A stretch of 64,000 bases of DNA, taken from Mauremys mutica. Its lineage: Eukaryota; Chordata; Testudines; Geoemydidae. Positions 34,339-45,583 of this stretch are shown in pieces (within the stretch, counting starts at the first letter, position 1; each line of letters starts with the position of its first letter). A model generated the notes under the pieces. It was not told the DNA's origin and searched no databases. It saw nothing but the letters and a program-made list of their open reading frames with translations. Both the position numbers and the translations under genes were made by a program. Where the stretch lies: NCBI RefSeq assembly GCF_020497125.1, contig NC_059073.1:17319225-17383224 (forward strand), given 5' to 3'.

Positions 34339-34736
34339 CTGGCAGGCCAGGGCAGGAGGAGGAAGACTCTTCCTGGAAGACTCTTCCTGGAAGAGAGGCA
34401 GGGTGAAGCTCCAGAACTAGCTAAGGACTGCCAGCTATGTGAAAGGGAAGAGTTGTTGCACAATGGAAATGCTGCAACCCTTTGATCTGAGCTGTTCCCA
34501 GCATGACACCACCTCAGAGGTGCCTTGAGTCTAAAGGGTTAATAATACTATAAGGAGGGACATGAGATTTTTCAGGCCTATATGTGCACATTGGGCTGAT
34601 CTGGCACATAAGTTATTTGTTGGAATATAAGTAGGTGCAGATTTGGGGTGCATTAGGATATTAGATAAATATTGGGAATGAGCTGGCCAGTGTGTGTAGA
34701 CATATATGCACACGCACGCACACACAGAGACCTAAG
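34339..34736. other. Non-coding DNA with short CA tract
   Basis: A tandem AAGACTCTTCCTGG duplication is visible at about 34365-34395, and a short ACACGCACGCACACACA tract at about 34705-34723. Confidence 0.5.
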
Positions 34737-35606
34737 TGTCATATCCCATGTCTGCTAGCAGATAAAGGAGAGTCTCCTTTAGTTTAAGTATGTAGAGCTC
34801 CAACTCCACAGGTCAACAGCTGTACTGTGAAAGTTGGCTCATCCCCGCACAGGAAAAGTTGGCCTCTCCACCCACACAAAGCTCTGGGTGGCTAGAGAGC
34901 TCGCAGGAAATCTCACCCCTACCACCTTCTGCCAGTTCTGCAAAAGTAGGTGCATGGGCTGCTGGAGAGGACACATGCAGCTGCTGCTGGGACACAGCTG
35001 GCCGAAAGTTTAAGCTTCAAACTGGGGGAGAGGTCCAGGGAGCAGCCTCAGTGTGTGGCCCCTGGGAGAGCTGCACCACACAGGAGAATCAGCCAGAACC
35101 CAAAGAGAAGGAGGGCCCTCATGGATGACTGGGGAAATAATGCTGGAGGACACTGGGACAATGTGTTTGCTAATAAAGGTGACTGAGGTGAGTGTGTGTT
35201 ACTGATGACAATGTAGGAGTTATTCCTGGGTGAATTCCTGCTTCCCCAAAGGCTGTAGGAGGGGGTGTCTGCACCCAAGGCAAGCGGTGGATGTTTGGTG
35301 AAGGAGCCCCCACTATCAGTGGTAAATCTGTGCACTTATAGAGCAAAAGGATCTGTTTCTGTAATCACTGCTGTGATAAAAATTCAGATTGGCCATGGGA
35401 TTGTGATACCCAGAATGTTCATGGCACTATAGATTTTTTAGATTCCAAAGACATTAGCCCCTATTCCAATGTGATACATAAGCACAACTGGCTTATTGGA
35501 TGGATGGATGCTGCTGCTGTGGCATTAAATGCAGCACATGGTGGAGGAAATACCCAATCTGATTGTGGTATTGGTTGGCTACACAAGCAGGGGCGGAGTT
35601 TGTGAC
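34737..35606 (+). mobile_element. Candidate LTR (TGTCATATCC...TTTGTGACA)
   Basis: TGTCA/TGACA ends, a TTTGCTAATAAAGGTGACTG polyadenylation region near 35170, and a downstream GT-rich element suggest an LTR of about 870 bp. No matching flanking duplication was found and family membership is not certain. Several 60-95-codon frames inside are not genes. Confidence 0.35.
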
Positions 35607-35609
35607 ACA

Positions 35610-36591
35610 AGCTAAGTAAAGACTGTAATTACAAGGCATCTAGAATTAGTGTTCTGAGCAAAATTAAAGAGAAAATGCCTGGCTAATGGTGCTATTTTAC
35701 TACATCCTCGTCTCCATATTTCATTCATTTTGCTAATCCGCTGACGAAATTGCTCGTTGGCAGATATAACCCTCAAGTAGCCATTTAGATGGCTTGATGG
35801 CCCCCAAGGCAAGTACATTTTCAGTCTGACTGGCTTTAATCCCACTGGAGAACCCTGTCATGCCATTACATGCCACAGCGGGAGTAAAAGTGGTGAGGTA
35901 ATCACATTAATGCACCATTCCATTTAGACATAATCTGTAAAAAAAATCTCATGAAAGCAGCAACCATTATTATGGCTCCCAATGTCCTTCAGGCAGTCTT
36001 TGCAAAAAAAAAAAAAATCCACCTGTCAAAAGCAGACAGGCCCTTTCATTCAGCGGAAACGGAGGTGAGATGTAAAAGTGACACAATATTATTTAAACAT
36101 CCTATTACTAAAATTACAGTCCATCGATATAAAAATGAAGCATACGGCCTTAGTCTGTCAGCTAGATCAATGTACTTGGCATGAGATTACAGAGACACAG
36201 AGCTTAGAAAGTATTAGGAACACAGGATTTGCTGTAAAGGCTTCAAGCTTCAGTCTGTCAAGCCCGGTGTCCTGCTTCAAGCAGTAGCTAATACATGGTG
36301 CTGTTGAGGAAAGTGACCAGACCTAGCCAACTGTGCAATGCTGAGGAATCCCCTTCTTGAGCTCATTGGTGATAAATTTACATCACGAAGCATGAGATTA
36401 CTTCAGCATAACTGGAAATGTTATTAGTCTCTAACATTACTGGGCCCTGTTTTAATATCTAGCTCTGCTATCGAAAACAGTCTCCTCGTGTGGCAGTGAA
36501 TTCTGTAGGGTGACTACACACTGTGTTAAGATGTATTTCTATCTGTTTTGAATCATAACTGCCATTAATTTATTAATGGACACCGTTGTCC
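35610..36591. other. Repeat-free block, possible conserved noncoding element
   Basis: Unlike its surroundings, this block shows no recognisable transposon and is dense in homeodomain-type TAAT/ATTA cores (for example TTTGCTAATCCGCTGACG near 35731 and GGTAATCACATTAATGC near 35896). Composition is even and AT-rich. This is what vertebrate conserved noncoding elements look like, but conservation cannot be judged from one sequence. An A-run lies at about 36005-36017. Confidence 0.3.
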
Positions 36592-36742
36592 AGTGCAACA
36601 TGAACGCTGATCCAGGCTCCACAGTGAGCACACTGACAGCATTCAAGTATTGATAATGATGTGATGTGGTGGCATGTAGTATTTTTCTTGTCATGCCTCC
36701 CAAGAGCTCTGATCAGTGTGGGGCCCCCATTGTGTGAGGGCA
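36592..36742 (+). repeat. Direct duplication, copy A
   Basis: About 151 bp starting AGTGCAACATGAACGCTGAT are repeated at 38004-38154 in the same orientation with roughly ten differences. Both end in GGCCCCCATT-TGTGAGGG. The sequence is not a repeat family I recognise. Confidence 0.9.
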
Positions 36743-36744
36743 TG

Positions 36745-36910
36745 AGAGTCAGGGGACCTGGGCTGCATTTCTAGTTCTGCTGTTGACTTTAGGCAAGTCA
36801 TTCCAGTTCTCCTTGCCTCCATTTTCCGATCTGTAAAATGGAAACACTTGCCCACCGTATAAAGCACATTGAGATCTATGGATTGGAAGTGAAAAGTATT
36901 ATAATTATAT
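36745..36910 (+). repeat. MIR-like SINE remnant
   Basis: AGTCAGGGGACCTGGGCTGC, TAGGCAAGTCATTCCAGTTC, CCATTTTCCGATCTGTAAAATGG, AAAGCACATTGAGATCTATGG: the canonical order of a MIR-type element including its LINE-like tail. Confidence 0.65.
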
Positions 36911-36989
36911 TATGGGGCAGAATATAAAGGAGGAACTCATCAGTTTTCACCATACTCTTCGTAATTTTAAATTGTAGTACGGCTCTATT

Positions 36990-37585
36990 CTATATAGGTT
37001 ATTTTACTGCCCCGACATAGGGTGTACCAGGCATTTGCTACCCATTGGTGGAGGCCTCAACACCTTCGCACAGCCTGCCCTAAGAAGGAGTCCTGCTTGA
37101 AAGGAAGAGCAGCAAGGTCAGACCTCTAGAGGATGCCTAGAGAGGACTCTTGTGATGAGCAGCAAGCGGAAACAGCAAGCACTGGTCTTCTGGCACCTAG
37201 AAGTGCTGGGAGCATGTGAAGGCCAATCAGAGCCCAGCAGGCCAAATAAAAAGGGCTAGTTGCTTCTACTAGGGGCCAGTTCTGGGTGAAGCCAGCACAG
37301 GGAAGGCTGGCAGTCCCTGTCTCAAGCCAAGGCACCTGGCCCAGTCAGGGGCTTACCCTTGACAACATTAGGTTTGGACCTCTGTGAAGGGATAGGGTTT
37401 TTATTATGGGCTTTCATGCTGTTTTGAGTTGAGGTTTAATTTGTTTTCTGTGAACCCCAAAAGGCTTCTGGACTAGGTCAGAGGGCTAGGCCACAGAAGT
37501 GGCAGACCATTGAGGGTGTTAGGAAGAATGTGTGCAGTGTTGTGTCCTGACACAAGGGGGTACCCTGGGGGTGAGTGCACAACAT
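36990..37585 (+). mobile_element. Candidate gypsy-type LTR with CCAAT and TATA boxes
   Basis: Contains GGCCAATCAGAGC (CCAAT at 37223-37227) and GCCAAATAAAAAGGGC (TATA-like, 37244-37254) at promoter spacing. A T-rich stretch follows, and the segment ends near GAGTGCACAACA. I recognise the body as a turtle gypsy-type LTR by pattern. No target duplication was found; borders are approximate. Confidence 0.4.
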
Positions 37586-38003
37586 AACATACCCCCACAC
37601 CACTATAGTAGAATGCACAGATGTACCCTCTTCTTTAGTGCAAACATCCCATATGCCCCCCCAGGGCTGACCTCCCTCCACCTTTCTGTCTCTCCAAGTT
37701 CCTCCTCATCATAGCACTCTTCTTGTAAGGCCTTTTGGCAATGACCTCTGCATGATTCACATAACACTTGGTACTTGTTCTGGTGCCTGATGTACTTACG
37801 GTCTGGGTCTAAACTGTTCAATGGCTGTTTTAGGTATAATCTCCTTAGAGTAGGAACTGACTCCTTATACGCTGGTACTGCAGTGAGCGCACTTCATCTT
37901 AGTGATTGCGCAACGTGCCTCAGGTGGCATGTGACCAGGATTCGTCACCCAATTTGGTCCGCTGGTTGGATTGTTAGCTTCCCCGGGTCAGGTACAGACA
38001 GGG
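37586..38003. other. Non-coding DNA between LTR-like segment and duplication
   Basis: No recognised feature. Frames at 37.6-38.07 kb lack domains. Confidence 0.35.
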
Positions 38004-38154
38004 AGTGCAACATGAACGCTGATCCAGGCCCCACAGTGAGTACACTGACAGCACTCAAGTATTGCTAATGATGTGATGTGGTGGCATGTAGTATTTTTCT
38101 TGTCATGCCTCCCAACGGCTCTGATCAGTATGCGGCCCCCATTTTGTGAGGGTC
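38004..38154 (+). repeat. Direct duplication, copy B
   Basis: Second copy of the 151-bp unit at 36592-36742, about 93% identical by eye. The sequences outside the unit differ on both sides, so this is a short dispersed or duplicated unit, not a long segmental duplication. Confidence 0.9.
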
Positions 38155-38204
38155 TGAATACCCACCCAAAAGAAGGGCTTGCCTACTCAGAGACTTTATG
38201 AGCA

Positions 38205-38437
38205 GCAAGCCAGGCTATAAATCCATAGCGTACTCACTTGCCACGCACTAACTGGCCATATGGACGTGGCTACCTCTACTAAAAGTTCCCAACGTGCTTT
38301 TGTTTGAAACAGTGATAGGTCAAAGCACACTGCAGAACTTTTAGTGCATGCAAGCAGGGTCCACACAGGCAGTTGGTGCGTGGCAAGCTCATGCGCCATA
38401 GATTTATGCCCCACCTCGCCACGTAGACAAGGCCAAA
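38205..38437. mobile_element. Miniature element with ~50-bp inverted arms
   Basis: GGCTATAAATCCATAGCG...CTTGCCACGCACTAACTG at the left pairs with CAGTTGGTGCGTGGCAAG...GCGCCATAGATTTATGCC at the right. After the right arm comes CACGTAGACAAGGCC, the end motif of Harbinger-type miniature elements here. The mate end is lost or diverged. Confidence 0.6.
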
Positions 38438-38880
38438 GACACCGTTCCTGCCCTAACGAGCTTACACTTTAATTGGAAGTAAGGGCAACAATGTATGCGG
38501 GAGGTGAGAGTGGAGAAGGGTAATGGTCATAAGAGAACATGGTTACATAAATTATGTGCCAACTTGATTTTTAAAAAAAATAGTATTGGTGATCCCTGGC
38601 AGCCCGTCAGCCTAGCCACTATTAGTTAGCAGTTGTCTTCTAGGCATCACAGCAGAAGTGGGTGAAGAGGAAAGCCTTGCAAGGGATGGTCCGGTGCTTA
38701 AAGCACTAGCTAGAGACTTGGATTCAATTCCCTTCTCTGCCACAGGCTTCCTCTGTGACCCTGGGTACATAATTTAGTCTCTCTCTGCCTCAGTTCCCCA
38801 TCTGTAAATGGGGATAATAGCTCTTACTAGCTCCTTGGGTGTTGGAGATCAAATATGTTAAAGAGGGTGAGATGCTCAAC
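38438..38880 (+). repeat. L3-like and MIR-like remnants
   Basis: 38438-38680 contains CCTGCCCTAACGAGCTTACA and, further on, AGTTGTCTTCTAGGCATCAC, phrases of the L3-like family. 38690-38880 has the MIR-type order TCAATTCCCTTCTCTGCCAC, CTCTGCCTCAGTTCCCCATC and AAATGGGGATAATAGCTC. Confidence 0.5.
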
Positions 38881-39436
38881 ACTGTGGCGTACCTTAGACC
38901 TAGAAGGCAAAGCCCTTCTGGTTAGTTCAGACAGGAGGGGGTTCCACACATAAGAGTTAGCAAGAAACGAAGCACTGAGATGTCTGGGGAAGAAGCAGAC
39001 GTAGGGGTATCAAGATTGGCAGCAGTAGTTAAACTATACTGAAGGAGGCTGTTGGTGCACCATCTGGGGTTGCTCTGCTTACCCAAGCCAGGGAGAGGAG
39101 TGGCAGTTCTCCCTCTATTTTGAGCTGCTCTTCCCTCTTTCCCATCACTTTAGCCCCTTTAGGCGGAGTGGAAGGGACAATGCGAGAGGAGACCAGGATG
39201 GATTAATGGGGAGGGGGACAGAGCTGTGAAGGGCCTCAAAGGTGAGGATGAAGAGTATGAATTTGAGGTGATGGATAACAAGGAGCAAGTGGATGTATTC
39301 AGAGAGAGGAGTGTCATGGGCAAAGAAAATGATTTGGCAGCAGCATTTTGCTGAGGGTGATATACAAGGCCAGGAGAACCGCAAACCCCTGGGTGGCCGA
39401 AGGAGCAGGCCAATGTAACACCTGATCTTTGGCCTT
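38881..39436 (+). repeat. Internal part of the L3-like family
   Basis: GGACAGAGCTGTGAAGGGCC, GAGCAAGTGGATGTATTCAG, AGTGTCATGGGCAAAGAAAA and GCAGCAGCATTTTGCTGAG fit the internal region of the widespread sauropsid repeat whose ends are seen elsewhere here. The minus-strand frame of 150 codons over this stretch is not a gene. Confidence 0.45.
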
Positions 39437-39444
39437 GCCCTTAG

Positions 39445-39666
39445 CAGGGCTGGCTCCAGGCACCAGCATATCAAGCAGGTGCTTGGGGCGGCAACTCCGG
39501 AGCGGGGCGGCGCTTTCAGGTATTCGGCGGCAGTTCGGCGGAGGGTCCTCACTCCCTCTCGGCGCAAAGGAGCTCCCGCTGAATTGCCGCAGATCACGAT
39601 CGCGGCTTTTTTATTTATTTATTTTTTTGGCTGCTTGGGGCGGCAAAGCCCCTGGCACCAGTCCTG
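39445..39666. mobile_element. hAT-type miniature element, copy 2
   Basis: Starts CAGGGCTGGCTCCAGGCACC and ends TGGCACCAGTCCTG. Flanked by GCCCTTAG (39437-39444) and GCCCTAAG (39667-39674), one mismatch in 8 bp. Shares body phrases with the copies at 16.07 and 48.16 kb (AGGTGCTTGGGGCGGC, TCGGCGGCAGTTCGGC, GCTGCTTGGGGCGGC). Confidence 0.85.
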
Positions 39667-39674
39667 GCCCTAAG

Positions 39675-40493
39675 GTGACTGCTGAAGAATGATGAGGTTG
39701 CTGCCCAGGATCTCTCTGCTTTTCAGGCAATACAGCAGACTTCTGACCCAGGACCCCTTGTGGAGCAAAGATGGTATGTCTGACTCCGGAGTCATGATCC
39801 GACGGTTGTGTGCTTGAACCACATTGTGGTCACTGCTTCTTCGGCTCTGCCTCATAGGAAGAGGATGTGTGAGAGAGAATCAACCATAGAATGTTACATG
39901 TGTTGGCCACTTTGCTTAAAGCACAACTGGAAGGTGCTCAGGTACTGCAGTGATGAGGGTGGCGTAAAAACCTAGATAGAAGAGAATTCTCAGCCAGCTC
40001 TGAGCCTGAAGCTTTTCTCTTTTACCTGTAAAATATAAATAGATATTAAGTGGGGGAATCTGTGCCCCTCTCCCTCGTGCTCTTTAATCTGACACATAGT
40101 TCCCTGCAATGACAAATCTGATTGTTTTTCCAACAGCAATAAAGCAAGATAAATCAAACTTGAGTGTAAATTTTACCAAAAGCCCAATATAAATGCAGTT
40201 GTTGGGTAAGATGACAAGGCTGGTTGTTAGAGGTGTACTGCCCCCTAACGTTTGCATTTAAGACAAAGGCAGTGGTGTTTTGTTAATAAAGGACAATCCC
40301 ACTGTAGAACAACAGAACAAACTATTACCTTTCTCATACGTACTGGACTGAATTCACCCCTGATGTAACTTCATTGCCTGTAGCAGGTTCACAGCAGGGA
40401 TGACTTTGGCCCTGATACCTGCTGATTACTGTATCTCATTGAGAATATGGTTGATTCTTAGTAAGTTAATAATAATAATGCTCAAAATAAAGG
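39675..40493. other. Non-coding DNA, nothing recognised
   Basis: No recognised gene. A phrase at about 40345-40380 (ACTGAATTCACCCCTGATG) resembles a hairpin-type repeat. Confidence 0.35.
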
Positions 40494-40506
40494 CCTTCTC
40501 TTTAGA

Positions 40507-41539
40507 GTGGTAGCCATGTTAGTCTGTATCAGCAAAAAGAACGAGGAGTACTTGTGGCACCTTAGAGACAAACAAATTTATTTGGGCATAAGCTTTTGTG
40601 GGCTAAAACCCACTTCATCAGATGCATGCTGCAGTGGAAAATACAGTAGGAAGATATATATATGTGTGTTCTCTGTGTGTGTTCTCTGTGTGTGTATATA
40701 TATATATATATCTTCCTACTGTATTTTATATATATATATATATACACACACACAGAGAACATGAAAAAATGGGAGGTTGCCATACTAACTCCAATGAGAC
40801 TAATCAATAAAGGTGGGCTATTATCAGCAGGAGAAAAAAAAACTTTTGTAGTGATAATCAGGATGGCCCATTTCAAACAGTTGACAAGAAGGTCTGAGTA
40901 ACAGTAGGGGGGAAATGAGCATGGGGAAATAGGTTTTATTTTGTGTAATGACCCATCCACTCACAGTCTTTATTCAAGCCTAATTTAATGGTGTCCAGTA
41001 TGAAAATTAATTACAGTTCTGCAGTTTCTCGTTGGAGTCTGTTTTTGAAGTTTTTTTGTTGAAGAATTGCCACTTTTAGGTCTGTAACTGAGTGTCCAGG
41101 GAGGTTGAACTGTTCTCCGACTGGTTTTTTAATGTTATAATTCTTGCCGTCTGATTTGTGTCCATTTATTCTTTTGCTTAGAGACTGTCCAGTTTGGCCA
41201 ATGTACATGGCAGAGGGGCATTGCTGGCACATGATGGCATATATCACATTGGTAGATGTACAGGTGAATGGTCACCTTCTTGTCAACTGTTGGAAATGGG
41301 CCATCCTGATTATCACTACAAAAGTTTTTTTTCTTCTGCTGATAATAGCCCACCTTAACGATTAGTCTCGTTAGAGTTGATATGGCAACCCACATTTTTT
41401 CATGTTTTCTTTATATACATATCTTCCTACTGTATTCTCCACTGCATGCATCTGATGAAGTAAGTTTTAGCCCACGAAAGCTTATGCCCAAATAAATTTG
41501 TTAGTCTCTAAGGTGCCACAAGTACTCCTTGTTCTTTTT
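40507..41539 (-). mobile_element. Penelope-like element, longest copy, with inverted ends
   Basis: Flanked by a perfect 13-bp duplication CCTTCTCTTTAGA (40494-40506, 41540-41552). The left end carries the complement of the 3' terminus (GTAGCCATGTTAGTCTGTAT). The right end, read in reverse, starts AAAAAGAACAAGGAGTAC. The first ~380 bp and the last ~265 bp are inverted copies, including TGATAATCAGGATGGCCC and AAGCTTTTGTGGGC. AT and GT runs at 40655-40760 lie at the inner part of one arm. Between the arms lies coding sequence for a GIY-YIG endonuclease domain, which defines the group. Confidence 0.85.
40936..41270 (-). pseudogene. Penelope-like ORF, GIY-YIG endonuclease end
   Basis: Minus-strand frame with 'VIYAIMCQQCPSAMYIGQTG' (the GIY-YIG core, YIG followed by QTGQ), 'RINGHKSDGKNYNIKKPV' and 'FNLPGHSVTDLKVAILQQ'. 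It then continues in frame past one TAA (41008-41010) with 'DTIKLGLNKDCEWMGHY' to a stop at 40936-40938. This is the C-terminal endonuclease of Penelope-like elements, normally following a reverse transcriptase. Here the RT is missing, because the coding part stops where the inverted arm begins. The single stop and short length make it non-functional. Confidence 0.85.
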
Positions 41540-41552
41540 CCTTCTCTTTAGA

Positions 41553-42314
41553 AATCCTCAGCTTTGGAAAGAAAAGGTTGCCTTTTTGGTGTGGATGATT
41601 TGCTCATGGCAACTGCATTCCGAAAGACAGCTGTTATTGTAAGGGCTTCACTTACAGACAAGCTTTAGATGGGATCCCCTGCAATGTACCAGGAAGTTTG
41701 TCACTGATGGGCAAACCTCAGACAGCAATAGATTCTGATGGGACAAGCGCTCACAAGTGCTGATGCTTCTCTGAATTTTCTCACCCTTCTGCAAAATTGA
41801 GCTAGGAATCCAAAGAGAAATGGATCTCTCATAGCATGTCTAATGTTTTCAACCTCTTCAGGCTGGCAGTAGCATAGGTATTCCTTAGTTTATTCCCGGT
41901 GTGGTCCAGCCAGTCCTCCACATGCCAACCTCCCATTTGAAATTGCTGGGAGCTCTGGATATAGGTGGCTGATATGACTGATTTGACTTATCCACTTCTG
42001 CATGGATCCCTGAAATGCAGTGCCACATGAAAACAAACTAAAATAACCAAGATAGTTAGAGATTGAGAGGGAGGGTTTATAAACTATAAAGTGGGAGGGT
42101 TTATAACCCTTTCAGAATGTTTTTTTTAATATTTACTATCATAAACCTGGATGTTCTTATCATACATATACATATCTAATTGCTTTTAAAATCCTGCTAA
42201 AATGTTGGCCATATGCTATCTGTGGCAATGAGTTCCACAGGCTAGCTGTCTTATGTGAATAAGTATTTATTTTTATCAGTCTTGAATTTTCCATCTGTCA
42301 GTCCCATTGACTGT
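41553..42314. other. Non-coding DNA, nothing recognised
   Basis: No recognised element or exon. CAATGAGTTCCACAGGCTAG at about 42222 is a CR1-like phrase, too short to call alone. Confidence 0.35.
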
Positions 42315-43822
42315 TAGTAATTATTTGTGTTACAGTAGCACCTACACTAACTCAGATCAGGGCCCCACTATGCTAAGCCCGGTACAGACACATAATGGGG
42401 TCAGTCCTTGGACCCTGAAGAGCTCACTGTGATACTACCCCCCATATTCTTCATAGAAATATTGTTATAATATGATTATAGCATATCTAAGATGTATTTT
42501 ATGCAAGAGGGGTCTTGTGGGATATCATTGGAAAGGTTACGATTTGCTGAATATGATTATCCTGTTTGTATGCATGTATCATTTCCGTATCTGAAGTTAG
42601 GAATATTGACTACGTAACCATTACAAGTGGGTTTACACCTGGGGCGTGCTCACCAGACAGAATGCAATCAGTCTCCCATTAGAGAGAACAATAGGATATT
42701 GAAGATGCTGATGTCCCATCTTCCTGAGAAGCTTCCTGGGATGCTACAAACAACCTTTGACTCATGACTGCTTTGAGAATGTAAGGTCATGTGAGTAAGT
42801 CACCTGGTACTGGATTCCATGATAGAATGCCAGTATTTTTCCACTAGGGCATGGGGAGAGGAATCCACACTGGAAAACAAAGGATTCCCACCATATGTAA
42901 ACTCTATTTAAGACAGGAGAGTGATTTAAGCAGTGTTAATTCTTCACTGAATTCCCACCCAGGATGACTGATGGAAACATCTAAGAAACAAAGACAAAAC
43001 AGGGGGAGAAAAGCTGAGCCCAGGTGGAAAATATGTCCGACCTCTGAAAGAAATACCTAAAGCAACATTTAGGGTGAGAAATTACTTTCTTGTAACCAGT
43101 TTCTTTTGTGTCTTAAGCTTACATTGCAGTTTTTGTTTTATTTTCTGGGTAATCTGCTTTGATCTGTTTGCTATCCCTTATAATCATGTAAAATCTACCT
43201 TTTGTAGTTAATAAGCTGATTTTTGTTTAGTCTAAAACCAGTTTGTGGAATTCATAACTGGGGGGGGGGGCAGGAAACTGTGCATATCTTCCTTCACATT
43301 GAGGGAGGAGGCAAATTTCAATTAGCTTATACTGTCCAGTTCTCTATGCAGCACAAGACAATATAATTTTGGGTGTACACTCCAGAGGAGATGTGCATTT
43401 GAGTACTAGGCCATTCCCTAGCTGAGTCTTCCCAGGCAGAGCTGATTTCAGTGTCTGTGAGTATGTTTACACTGGCAGAGTTACATCGCTGGCAGTTACA
43501 TCGTTGCTGAGAGAGCGCTAAAGGGAAACCGCTGTTGTGTGTTCACACTGTCAGCTCCCTGCGCAATAGCATGTTCACACTTGTGGAATTGCATCAGTAT
43601 TCGGCGCGGTGCACTCTGGGCAGCTATCCCACAGAGCATCTCTTCCTCTTCTGCCGCTAAGAGTTGTGGGAAGGTGGAGGGGGTCACGGGGCATCCTGGG
43701 TCCTGTCACAATGTCCTGTGATGCATTGCTTCACATCCCAGCAATCCTGCGCTTCTGTCCACATTTAGCACCATCTTTCAAAGGTTTGTGTACTGCACAC
43801 TTGGCCTCTTTGGTCTGCAGGA

Positions 43823-45048
43823 ATGGATCCCGCACTGCTGACCAGTATGCTGCTCACTCTCACTAACATGTCACGAGTGGAAGTGGAGTTATTCCTTAAA
43901 CTACAAAGGCAAGAGTTTGACATTGATCTCGCCATGTGTAGTAGCTATGACACGAGATTGCTTGTGGCATTCATGGAGGTGCTGGCCACAGTGGAACGCC
44001 ACTTTTGGGCTCAGGGAAACAAGCACTGAGTGGTGGGATCACATAATCAGGCACGTCTTGGATGATGAGCAGTGGCTGCAGAACTTTCGGATGAGGAAAG
44101 CCACATTCATGGGACTGTGTGATGAGCTCACCCCAGCCCTGCAGTGCAAGGACATGAGAATGAGAGCTGCCCTGTCATTCGAGAAGCACATGGCGATTGC
44201 ACTGTGAAAGCTGGCTACTCCAGACTGCTACCAATCAGTTACTAACCAGTTCAAAGTGGGAAAGTCAACCGTTGGACTCGTGTTGATGGAAGTGTGCAGG
44301 GCCATTAATCGCATCCTGCACCGAAAGACTGTGACTCTGGGCAATATGTGTGACACTGTGGATGGTTTTGCACAAATGGGCTTCCCTAACTGTGGAGGGG
44401 CAATAGATGGCACGCATATTCCAATTCTGGCACCAGACCACTTAGCTACCAAGTACATTAATCAGAAGGTGTATTTCTCTATGGTCCTTCAGGTGCTTGT
44501 GGATCACCGTGAGCGTTTCATAGATGTTAATGCAGGCTGGTACAGAAAGGTGCATGATGCACACATCTTGCAGAATACTGGCCTGTTCAGGAAGCTGCAA
44601 GCAGGGACTTTCTTCCCAGACCAGAAGATCACTGTAGGGGAAGTTGAAATGCCCATTGTGATCCTGGGAGACCCTACCTACCCCTTAATGCTATGGCTTA
44701 TGAAGCCATACATAGGGCAACTTGATAGCAGCAAGGAGCGATTCAACAACAGGCTGAGCAAGTGCAGAAGGACTGTTGAGTGTGCATTTAAAGGCCTGCT
44801 GGTGCTGCCTATATGGGAGGCTGGAGCTGGCTGATGACAATATTCCTGTACTTATAGCTGCGTGCTGTATGCTCCATAATATTTGTGAAGGGTAGGGTGA
44901 AAGCTTCACTCGGGGCTGAACCGCTGAGGCTCAGCACCTGGAGGATGAATTTGAACAGCCAGAGACCAGGGCTATTAGAGGGGCAAAGTGCAGGGACATA
45001 CGGATCAGGGATGCCTTGAGGCAGCAATTTGAAGCTGAAAGCCACTAA
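43823..45048 (+). pseudogene. PIF/Harbinger DDE transposase, disrupted
   Basis: Encodes a HARBI1-type nuclease. The N-terminal part is at 43823-44028, then a frame change into 'TEWWDHIIRHVLDDEQWL' and 'FRMRKATFMGLCDELTPAL', with TGA at 44205-44207 where relatives have tryptophan. The longest clean frame is 44256-44834, with 'VDGFAQMGFPNCGGAIDGTH' (first catalytic Asp), 'GWYRKVHDAHIL', 'VILGDPTYPLMLWLMKPY' (second Asp) and 'CRRTVECAF' (Glu). After 'ECAF' a frameshift moves the end to another frame ('DDNIPVLIAACCMLHNIC'), with two more stops before 45046-45048. All three DDE residues survive, but at least five lesions kill it. Such nucleases need the Myb-like partner for nuclear import and DNA binding. 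Confidence 0.9.
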
Positions 45049-45583
45049 TATTTTTTGCTATCCTTGGGAGTGAAGTGCTTGTAATGCTAGGAGGTGATTG
45101 TGATTGGTGCAGACAATGCACTGTGAAGGTTTAAGAAAATTGCCTGTTGATTTGCAGGGCTCTGTTTGCTTTCAATTAATGGAATAAAGATTGCTTTCCA
45201 ACCAAAACAATTATTTTATTAAAAAACAACCGAAGGAGAGAGACAAACAAAAAAACACATCAACGCTGTGGGGGGTGGGGGAAGGGAAGGTCTCAGGAGG
45301 AGGTGGAGTCCTGGGACGGTTAAAGATTTGTGTATGTCCAGGTATCATATGCAACCTTGTCCTTTGGAGTACAGTGCAGTGGGTACTTCAGCAGGGCTAA
45401 ACTGCAGAGGGATGGGTGTTGAGTGCAGTGGGTACTGGGGGTCTGCAGGACTGGACTGTGACAGGGGAGGAGTGGAAGGCAGTGGGTACAGACTGGAGCC
45501 AGGAGGTTGATAAGAGTGTGTTGGCGGTGTCTGGGGGGAACATGGGAAAGGGTTTTGTGACAATGGCTACAGGGAAGGGTGGG

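Noticed and set aside
39145..39597. 150-codon minus-strand frame
   Set aside because: It spans the junction of an L3-like repeat and a hAT element.
40655..40760. Cruciform-forming AT/GT repeat as a separate feature
   Set aside because: It lies within the left arm of the Penelope-like element and is explained by that structure.
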